Source: Costus lasius
Taxonomy: Eukaryota > Streptophyta > Magnoliopsida > Zingiberales > Costaceae
DNA: 64,000 nucleotides
Direction of reading: 5' to 3'
Assembly: GCA_027563935.2 (NCBI GenBank)
Contig: CM050451.1
Coordinates: forward strand, 34,983,565-35,047,564
The notes beneath the pieces were generated by a model. It saw only the letters and a program-made list of their open reading frames with translations. It made no database searches and was not told where the DNA came from. Each line of letters begins with the position of its first letter. Positions within the stretch are counted from its first letter, which is position 1. Shown one piece after another: positions 10,391 through 19,760 of the stretch. The position numbers were made by a program, and so were the translations under genes.

Positions 10391-12364
10391 TCTATGAACC
10401 AATCATTTAATCTAGCCTTTTATAAATGATTGGGCTCCCATTATTTTGCTCAAATCGACAACCCTCAAAAGTCGATCGGGAAATCACCAGATTTCCTTAG
10501 TGAGATGGGATCCTCATTCCGTACACGGCCTAGCGTCCCACGAGGGTGAGATGAACTGCACAAGATGACGCATGCTTCATGAGGTAGGCATACCAACCAA
10601 TTGCAACTTGGCAATTCCCCTTCTCAAGATAGTTCAGGCACTTTGTGTCTAGCGAGGGCTAGATACAACACAAAGCCCTAACCTCTTGAGGTTGCCTCCA
10701 GACTTTCATCTTGTGGTCCATCCACATATGAAATATCTAGTCAAGTCCAACCTGACCGTTATGCCTAGGGCCAATGATTTCCTTGTGAAAGGCGCGTCTA
10801 GAGTTTTAACCAGACTGGGGAAATCATTGTTACCACACGCCTCCTAAAGATAGATGGGTGTGTCCCACAAGGGTGGGAAACAGTGCACAACACCATCGAT
10901 CGATAGTTTGACGAGGGCTACGCGTCAAAAGGCAGTTAACGGACTTTATATTTAGATCGAGGGTTTTTGTGGTCTCACCATTTAGTTTTATCTTTCATCT
11001 AACAATACAGGCATGCAATCCTATAGTGAGTAGCATGAAAAATAAAACATCACAGGCATGCTTAAAACTGAGTAGAAAATAAAACATGATATGGTTATAG
11101 CCCAGATATGGGTAACAAGCCCCTAGACCTAGACTAATCACCTAGCTACTCTAAGGCACAAGCCATGGGCCTATGCCACTAAGTCCTCAGCTCTGCCCTG
11201 AGTGCCCTAAGGGCTCTGCTCCATCCCTAGGTGTGCTGCTGCCTAGGTCCTCTACATCAGGGTCAGCCCCTCAAACCATAGAAGAGCCACTTAGGACACC
11301 CTAGGTGCTCTCTTAGGTTTAGGTCAGCCCCTTGGTCCACCTGTGTTAGCTCGCAAACCCTAGACTCCTTCTAGGATTCGGCCAACACTCTTCTCTACCC
11401 ATGCTAGCTCGCAAACCCTAGACTCCTTCTAGGATTCGGCCAATCATAGGGGCGCCATCACATCTAGCATGTTGCGCCACCATGAAGGTGTGCCACTTGT
11501 GTAGAAATATCACCATTAGGGGTTATTTGCATCAACTCTTAGATCAGCCCTTGAAACCATGCTTGATGCGCCTCTAGAAAGCCCAAGAAGCCACCAAAGT
11601 TTTGGCCAATCAATAGGTATGCACAAGCCCTCTTCACCAGCCCTTAGTCCTCTAGGTGCGCCACTAGGGTAAACCTTAGGAGCCACCAAGGATTCGGCTA
11701 AGGAAGAGGCTGCCCCATATGATTTAGATGCGCCAAAGAGAAGTCATGATGTGCTCTCTATCATCCCTAATCTTCTACTTTAATTACAAAACAAATAAAG
11801 GAAATAGGGCAGCACGCAGGCCTCACAAGATGATGGAGGACCAGCCCCTGCCCCACATAAGTTGCATAGGACTAGGAAGAAGCCCTCCAAAAATGGCTTC
11901 CCCTCCTAGGCCCCCTTGTTGCATTTTCTCCTTACTTGCATATTTCCTTATTTGCACTTTCCATATTTGCAATTTGCTTTGGTTGAATAAATTTTACTTC
12001 TAGTGCATCATGTAGTTTTGCATGCTAGGATAGTATCTTGCATTTGCAACTAACATGGCAGGTTAGGGTTAGCTCAAAGAGACATTTAGGAGCTCAGCTC
12101 AAGTCACTCAACTAGTGGAGCTCCCAATTTGGAAAGGGAGCACTTCAACTACTTCAACCCAAAGACTTCAATATGGAGTTGCTTGCAATTAAGTCAACAT
12201 CCCTTCCAAAACAAGCCAAGGCGCCAACCATGAGAGAAGGAATCGAATTCAGCCCACACTTCCCAATTTGCGCCAAAGATACCAAAGATCAAATCAAGAT
12301 CCACAAATCATGGGATCCCCATCTAGATCCCCAATTTGTGGAAACATCTATGGAAATGTTATCA
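10391..12364 (-). other. Leader and flanking sequence of decayed copia O
   Basis: About 2 kb without a credible gene. The right half of a family 2-like leader is recognisable on the minus strand (10430-11000). It contains three conserved leader hairpins: 10537-10550, 10649-10662 and 10864-10877. The middle one has CTAGC/GCTAG where family 2 has CCAGC/GCTGG. From 11000 to 12364 similarity fades. 11351-11450 contains a direct repeat with a 58-bp period. The short open frames here are judged chance. Confidence 0.55.
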
Positions 12365-12570
12365 TTGTACTACTTAACTCTGATATTCATATATCTTTCT
12401 GGCATAGTCGTTATCATTGTTGGTCTACACCTGCGATTGTGTACTTACATGATAATGTCCCTGGAGACAGATTGGATCTGTGCTCAAATGATTGTCCCCA
12501 GTCGATGTACCTGAGTGGATATGGGACAGCTCTGGTACTTGTGAGACTGGTATGTGGGCTGGTTAGGCAC
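12365..12570 (+). repeat. Left part of the element I 5' LTR (family 2)
   Basis: Matches family 2 LTR positions ~43-250 (compare reverse complement of 43370-43577). Ends with GGCAC (12566-12570), the F target duplication. The LTR resumes at 38087. Confidence 0.9.
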
Positions 12571-14254
12571 TGAAAGTCCCCTAGAACCAATAGGGGAAAA
12601 CCCTAATAGCAGACGCAACAAAGTTTTCTAGCGGAATCTTAGGGTTTCAAAAGATCAAATGTAAGTTCATGTGATCAACTCCTTATAATGTATAAATCAT
12701 ATTAGATTCATACCATTGCCATCGATCGGATGATGCCTTGGAAGGAAAGGCGCAAATGTTCCTTCTCCAAAGGTGACGCACAGAAACGAATATGGCTTGC
12801 TCCTTTGAATCTTTGTGCTAGCAAAGCTCTTCAAAAGGTCCTTGATCGGTTGAAGGGAATGAGATGAGAGTTCTCTCCTTTTCGAATCCTTCTCCAATGC
12901 GTGAAGAAGTCACCACTCAAGGAAGCGCCGAAAAGAGGGAAGGGTGAGAGGTGAGAATAGAGCATGATAACCTCAACGTGAGGCGTGGTCACGATTTAGA
13001 AGTCATGGCTTCTAAAATTAGTAAACCACTTCTCCTCATACGCCCATGAGTTACCCAAGCGCAAATCTCTGATCTTTTGAACCATGCGCTCAAGTAATGA
13101 GCTGGTTCAATTAAATTTGGTTCAAATACCAAATTAAACCACGCCCTCTGGTCTAGATCATAATTAAACCCTAAGGTTCCAGATCTAACCGTTCATCTCT
13201 TGATGCTCCTGATCTCACCGATCTAGCATCTATTCTCTCGATCGAAGCTTACTGATCTCAAGCCCTAATCAATCAAACATGATTAGATCAGATCTCACTT
13301 ACAATCAGAGATTAAATCCCTTTAAACTGAACCCAAATAATTCAGTCCACACGATCTGACTTAAGTAAGCCATATCATCAATTTGTGCGACCCTGAGGGT
13401 TTCCTTTAAATGTCGGTAACGATAACTCACGTTATCACGATCAGTGAGGGGTATCTAGCAACACATCACTGTCTCCCGATATAAAGGAAAGAGTCTTCCA
13501 AGACTACACCCAAACCACAGCACAAGTGTGAATCCAATTCACAAGGCATGCAAATTTCCTTTGCCACTGGATGTTCTTATTGGACAAGCGTGTCAAGCTT
13601 GTAGCTCCAATATGATGAGCATGATTAGATCAGATGAACATAGTCATCTGGGTATGGCCATACACTTTCTCAATCATCTCATCCAGGGGGCCCCTTTAGA
13701 ACATCACACTCCAATTATAGAGACGGCAATCCTTTGTCTATCACTAATGCCCTAACCTGACTCAAGCTCACCATCCAAGATAGTCTATAACCATTATGTT
13801 TCAAATGATATTGAACTACCTCAAAACAATGACAATCATCATTTAGAAAACACAAGTGATCTCAAGTCAGAGGAAATGTGCCACTTGTCGCATTCAAGGA
13901 TTATTCACATTGTGACAAGCAATTGAACATCCTAGTGGGGTCTGTCCAGTACATCCAATGTACCCATGAGTCTACATCTTATTCCATGCTCGAAGCATCC
14001 TATAAGATTAGAGCACATATTAGTCTTAACCATATCAAGGCTGTCTCATGTTCACCAAGATATCTCGACTAAGGACTTCACTGCATGTCAGCCCAGCTGA
14101 ACAGCTTTGAGACGTTATTCAGAAGTACACTTATTACAGCAGATAATGTAACAAACTGAATAACAACCATTCCTTTATAAACATAAGAGTTTATTACATG
14201 ATACTGATACAATCCCAAGACCTCAAACATTAGCCTTAAGGGCATACCCCAACA
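12571..14254 (-). repeat. 3' LTR of element F
   Basis: 1684 bp, paired with 36398-38081. Polypurine tract (reverse complement ATCTCCCACTTGCACTT) lies directly to its right. Contains CArG-type CTAAAATTAG at 13012-13021, GTATGGCCATAC near 13652, and the terminal stem CCCCTA/TAGGGG. Confidence 0.94.
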
Positions 14255-14274
14255 ATCTCCCACTTGCACTTAAT

Positions 14275-15147
14275 CTAATGGTTGAGGAATCTCAAACCCA
14301 TATTATTACAGTGCTTCTCATGCTTCTGCTGCGCCAGAGGCTTGGTAAGCGGGTCTGCCAGATTGTCATCTGTATGAACCTTGCAGACTTTGATCTCGCC
14401 ACGATCTATGATCTCCCTGATCAAATGAAACCGTCTCTGTATGTGCTTGGACTTTTGGTGCGACCGTGGTTCCTTTGCTTGTGCGATTGCTCCAGTGTTA
14501 TTACAAAAGATAACCAAAGGATCTGCACTCGAAGGAACAACACCAAGTTCTCTCACGAACTTACGAATCCATACTGCCTCCTTGGATGCTTCTGAGGCTG
14601 CAACATACTCGGCTTCTGTTGTGGAATCAGCAACAGTTGACTGTTTGAAACTTTTCCACACCACCGCTCCTCCATTCAAGCTAAAAATATAGCCTGATTG
14701 CGATCGGAAATCATCCTGGTCAGACTGGAACGAAGCGTCAGTATATCCTTCAATACTGAGTTCTTCCTGACCACCATACACCAAGAACATATCTTTGGTC
14801 CTCCGCAGATATTTTAAAATGTTCTTGACCGCAACCCAGTCCGCCATACCTGGATTACTTTGGAACCGACTAGTCACGCTTAACCCGTAAGCGACGTCTG
14901 GGCGAGTACACAACATCGCATACATAATGGATCCAATAGCCGAAGCATAAGGCGTATTGTCCATTTCATCTTTCTCAGTCTGTGTTTGTGGACACTGACT
15001 CTTTGAAAGATTCAGACCATGTCTGACTGGAAGATATCCTCTTTTAGAATTCTCTAAATGAAATCTCTCCAGGACTTTATCGATGTAAGTACTCTGGCAT
15101 AGCCCGAGAAGCTTCTTAGATCTATCCCTGTAGATCTTCACACCTAA
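14275..15147 (-). pseudogene. Element F gag-pol, 3' part: RT C-terminus and RNase H
   Basis: Open frame for the last ~290 residues of the polyprotein: the end of reverse transcriptase, then RNase H with TDASF, EAEYVA and ADPLTK. The stop is at 14275-14277. One conserved D of the FCDNTGA block is N here (FCNNTGA), which touches an RNase H acidic position and may impair it. The coding region continues at 33398 on the far side of element G (TSD CCTAA). Joined, F has 682 codons including the stop. Confidence 0.9.
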
Positions 15148-16247
15148 TGTTGGGGTATGCCCTTAAGGCTAATGTTTGAGGCCTTTGGGATTATAACAGT
15201 ATCATGTAATAAACTTTTGTGTTTATAAAGGCATGGTTATTATTCAGGTTGTTACCTTGTCTGCAGTAATAAGTGTACTACTGAATAATGTCTCAAAGCT
15301 GTTCAGCTAGGCTGACATGCTATAAAGTCCTTAGTCGAGATATCTTGGTGAACTTGAGACAGCCTTGATATGCTTGAGACTAATATGTGTTCTAATCTTA
15401 TAGGATGCTTCGAGCATGGAATAAGATGTAGACTCATGGGTACATTGGATGTACTGGACAGACCCTACTGGGATATTCCATTGCTTGTCACAATGTGAAT
15501 AATCCTTGTTTGCATCAAGTGGCACATGTCCTTTGACTTGAGATCACTTGTATTTCTAAATGATGAATGTCATTATTTTGAGGTAGTTCAATATCATTTG
15601 AAAGATAATGGTTATAGACTATCTTGGATAATGATCATGAGTCAGGTTCGGATACTAGTGATAGATAAAGGATTGCCGTCTCCTTGTGGAAGGAGTGTGG
15701 TGTTCTAAAGGGGCCCCCCTTATATGAGATGATTGAGAAAGTGTATGGCCATACCCAGATGACTATGTTCATCTGATCTAATCATGCTCATCATATTGGA
15801 GCTATAAGTTTGACACACTTGTCCAATAAGAACATCCAGTGGCAAAGGAAACATGTATGCCTTGTGAAATGATTCACACTTGTGCTGTGGTTTGGGTGTA
15901 GTCTTTGAAGACTCTTTCCTTTATATCGGGAGACAGTGATGTGTTGCTAGATACCCCTCACTGATTGTGATAACGTGAGTTATCATTACCGACATTTAAA
16001 GGAAACCCTTAGGGTCACACAATTTGATGATATGGCTTACTTAAGTCAGATCGTGTGGACTGAATTGTTTTAGTTCAGTTAAAAGGAGATTAGACTCTGA
16101 TTGTAAGTGAGATCTGGTCTGATCATGTTTGATTGATTAGGGCTTCAGATCGGTAAGCTTCGATCGAGAGTAAGGATGCTAGATCGAAGAGATCAAGAGC
16201 ATCAAGAGATGAACGGTTAGATCTTGAACCGTTTGGTTCATAGAGAT
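15148..16247 (+). repeat. Element G 5' LTR, first part
   Basis: First 1100 bp of the 1719-bp LTR, ending with GAGAT (16243-16247), the H target duplication. Contains GTATGGCCATAC near 15742. Confidence 0.95.
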
Positions 16248-17921
16248 TGTTGGGGTATGCCCTTAAGCCTAATGTTTGAGGCCTTGGGATTGTAACAGTA
16301 TCATGTAATAAACGTTTATGTTTATAAAGGCATGGTTATTATTCAGTTAGCTACATTGTCTACTGCAATATATGTTCTTCTGAATAATGTCTCAAAGCTG
16401 TTCTGCTGGGCTGACATGCAGTTAAGTCCTTAGTCGATGTATCTTGGTGAACATGAGACAGCCTTGATATGGTTAAGACTAATATGTGTTCTAGTCTTAT
16501 AGGATGCTTCGAGCATGGAATAAGATGTAGACTCATGGGTACATTGGATGTGCTGGACAGACCCTACTAGGATATTCAATTGTTTGTCACAATGTGAATA
16601 ATCCTTGTATATGACAAGTGGCACATTTCCTCTGACTTGAGATCACTTGTGTTTTCTAAATGATGATTGTCATTGTTTTGAGGTAGTTCAATATCATTTG
16701 AAACATAATGATTATAGACTATCTTGGATAATGAGCTTGAGTCAGGTTAGGGCACTAGTGATAGACATAGGATTGCCGTCTCCTTGTTTAAGGAGTGTGA
16801 TGTTCTAAAGGGGCCCCCTGGATGAGATGATTGAGAAAGTGTATGGCCATACCCAGATGACAGTGTTCATCTGATCTAATCATGCTCATCATATTGGAGC
16901 TACAAGCTTGACACGCTTGTCCAATAAGAACATCCAGTGGCAAAGGAAGTATGCATGCCTAGTGAAGTTGATTCACACTTGTGCTGTTTTTGGGTGTAGT
17001 CTTGGAAGACTCATTTCTTTTATATCGGGAGACAGTGATGTGTTGCTAGATACCCCTCACTGATCGTGATAACGTGAGTTATCATTACCGACATTTAAAG
17101 GAAACCCTCAGGGTCGCACAATTTGATGATATGGCTTACTTAAGTCAGATCGTGTGGACTGAATTGTTTAGGTTCAGTTTAAAGGGATTTAATCTCTGAT
17201 TGTAAGTGAGATCTAGTCTGATCATGTTTGATTGATTAGGGCTTGAGATCGGTAAGCTTCGATCGAGAGAATAGATGCTAGATCGGTGAGATCAAGAGCA
17301 TCAAGAGATGAACGGTCAGATCTGGAGCCTTAGGGTTTATTTGAGATCTGGACTTGATTACTTGGCTTGATTGGTTTTAAACCAAACCAAATTGAACCGG
17401 CTCATGAAATGAGCGCATGGTTCAAGGTGTGGCGACATGTTCATTTGGCGTGAACGTTGGAGCGGTGAGTGGTTGCTATTTTTAGTAACCATGATCTCCA
17501 ATTGGAGTCACTCACGTTCGAATAGAGTGCTCTCTATTCTCGCCTCTCGCTCTCATTCCTCTCGACTTCCGTGTGTGGCGACGCCTTGAAGGTTGAGGAG
17601 GTTTCGGCCAAGAGAACATCATCTCATCTTTTTCCTTTCCATTCGGCAAGACAACCTTGGAACCTTGCTAGCACAAGGAGCACCAAGGAAGAAGCACATT
17701 GTTCATCTTGTGTGCGAGACTTTGGAGAAGAGGCGCTTGCAACTTTTTCTTCCAAGGCGCCATCTTGAAATGGCTACGGTATGAACCCTTCTCTATTTGC
17801 AATCGGGTTATTATGGTTGATCATATCTCATGAAACCGATCTCAAGAAACCCTCTTCCGCTGCTTAAAATTTTAATATGCGCCATACTTAGGGGTTTCGC
17901 CCCCCTTGTGGGGACCTTTCA
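16248..17921 (+). repeat. Element H 5' LTR
   Basis: 1674 bp, TGTTGGGG...CTTTCA. Notable sites: GTATGGCCATAC near 16838; hairpin GATAAC-GTGA-GTTATC near 17060; CArG-type CTATTTTTAG at 17476-17485 inside GGTTG...AACC arms; pyrimidine-rich stretch 17520-17570 (possible TATA-less start region); ATGGCTACG with GTATGA donor at 17770-17784; terminal stem CCCC-TTGT-GGGG at 17902-17913. No convincing TATA box near the expected start. Confidence 0.95.
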
Positions 17922-19739
17922 ATTGGTATCAGAGCCAATGTTCATGTTTTATGATTGCCATGTTATGATTTATGATCCATGTTTGCGCAAGATAACAGAT
18001 CTATAGGTCACATGCGAATGCTTATGCTGTAGTTGTAAGTTGGCGAAAATACATGTTTCTTATAGATGTTATTTTCTCCCTGGCGCATGTTGTAGGCGCA
18101 TGTTTTATTGTGTTTTCAAAACAAATAACTTGCGCGATTCATCTTAGATCTAAAGCACCTACTTTAAACCCTTAGATGGGTTATTAGGGTTGAAGTCACC
18201 CCCCTTAGGTTAGATCCAAAAGTCTGATCAGACTATCTGACAGCCTTGATGGGTTGACCAGGTAGCACCTGTGCGCAAGCACGTGGTGGCTATAGGTCGG
18301 CTGCAGACAGGCGTGTAGCGATGTCTGATTGAGACAACTGATGAACGCACATGAGTTAGGCCCGGGGTCACACCCACTTGCCAGACCTCATTGTGGTTGT
18401 TCAGCCCTGGCGCATGCATGGTTGACCTTATGGTCGACTCAAGTCAGTTAGGACTTGGTGCATGCAAGGGCAGTGGATCTGACTAGGATGGATGAGTGGA
18501 TCCCTAGTAATAGACCATTGTAAGGCAGTAGGGCAAATAAGGAAAATTAAAATTCATCCCAAGGGGTTTTCGAAATTTAATTTTCATGATTGGATCACAT
18601 GTTGATTGTTGCATATGTATGTTTATTTAATCTTATGTGGGCTGCCCGTCTTTAATGAGTGCTGTGCTGGGGCCTGCGTGCCTGGTTAATTTTGTAATTT
18701 AATTTTATATTGTGATCTGCGCATCACATTGCTTTAATTTATAAAATGTAATTGACCTGCGTGTCAATCTTGTCTAGATAGTTAAATTTGTAATTTAATT
18801 AGACAAGAGCACAGAGCACTCTTGGCAGAGGCGCATGCAGCAAGTGGCTTGACCAGGTGGGAGGTCTAGGGTTCGACCCTAGGACCTGGCGCATATTCCT
18901 GGTGGGCGCACCAGACCTGCAGATGGCGCTTGGGCCCTGGTTTGGGCCAGATGAGCAGCAAGAGCCCCATGAAGAAAAGCAAGTGAAGACTTAAGTTAAT
19001 TAAGGTCTTACTAGGGCTATGGGCTTTTACCACATAAGATTCATGCTTTCTTTTATTTATTGTTTAAATATTAGAATTGCATGATTAGTTTATCTTCTGC
19101 TATCACCATAGGAATTGCATGATAGTGAAGAAGATAAAAGACCGTTAAAATCCAACGCTAAAATATCAAGCTCGTAAGCCTTCTGACGCGAAACCTCACT
19201 GTTCTGATTATCGTTGGAGCCGTGTTGTACCCACTCAGTGGGCACGTCCATCTATCTTCAGACGGTGTGGGATTACACCTGTGTGTTACAGAGTAGGGAT
19301 TTATCCCTTCTCGTTGCTCAGCATAGCACATGGTGGTCCAGGGAGTAGGTCGGGTCAGCTTGACCATGTAGGCTACATATGTGGTGCATATGGTAGCACA
19401 TGGAGGCAGCCATCTGTGGGATCAGAGACTGTGTTGTACCAACTCAGTTGGCACAGTCTGCTGGATTGCCCAGATGAAGGGGAATCGTACGGGTTGGCGA
19501 TCGGCAGGGACTGCCTACCGGAGATTAGTGCTTGTACTCTCTGTGCATCTTATCTCGCCTGAGTGGGACGCGGAGACCAAGTATGAAATCCGGATCCCAT
19601 CTCACTAAAAGAGTGTCTACTCTTTCGGACTGTTTAATGGATTTTTCAGTCAGATAAAATAGTGAGAAAAAGAATCTTTCTTAAGTCCTGATTGATTCTT
19701 AACATTGATACTGACCTTGCTGTTCTTGCATTGTTGTAG
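17779..19739 (+). other. Putative 5' intron of element H spanning LTR end, primer site and leader
   Basis: Donor ACG/GTATGA after ATGGCTACG (17770-17778). Acceptor TTGTTGTAG at 19731-19739, with CTGAC branch-point match about 25 nt upstream and a T-rich tract. Removal would join ATG-GCT-ACG in frame to 7 codons (19740-19760) and the gag ATG at 19761. The intron would contain the primer-binding site and all leader hairpins. The arrangement is the same in every family 1 copy where both ends are visible (D, E, F, G, H). Splicing has not been demonstrated; it is inferred. Confidence 0.6.
17924..17935 (+). promoter_or_regulatory. Primer-binding site of element H (tRNA-iMet)
   Basis: TGGTATCAGAGC, two bases after the LTR end, complementary to the 3' end of plant initiator tRNA-Met. 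Equivalent sites start at 25962 (G), 51417 (E) and 49321 (D). Confidence 0.95.
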
Positions 19740-19760
19740 ATACCTGCAGCAACGAACACC
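17936..19760 (+). promoter_or_regulatory. Structured leader of element H
   Basis: 1.8 kb without a gene. The first 1.2 kb is variable, with many GCGC/GCGCATG words. The last 550 bp is highly conserved among copies and holds small hairpins: CCCAC-TCA-GTGGG in 19221-19246, CCAAC-TCA-GTTGG with GACTGTG/CACAGTC outer arms in 19427-19458, ATCGT/GCGAT 19484-19501, GGCAG-GGA-CTGCC 19503-19515, and CGC-CTGA-G(T)G near 19555. Position and structure suggest packaging or dimerisation signals (inference). Confidence 0.65.

Noticed and set aside
12173..12573. Open frames of ~100 residues at the O/I border
   Set aside because: They cross a junction between the O leader and a family 2 LTR and have no recognisable domain.
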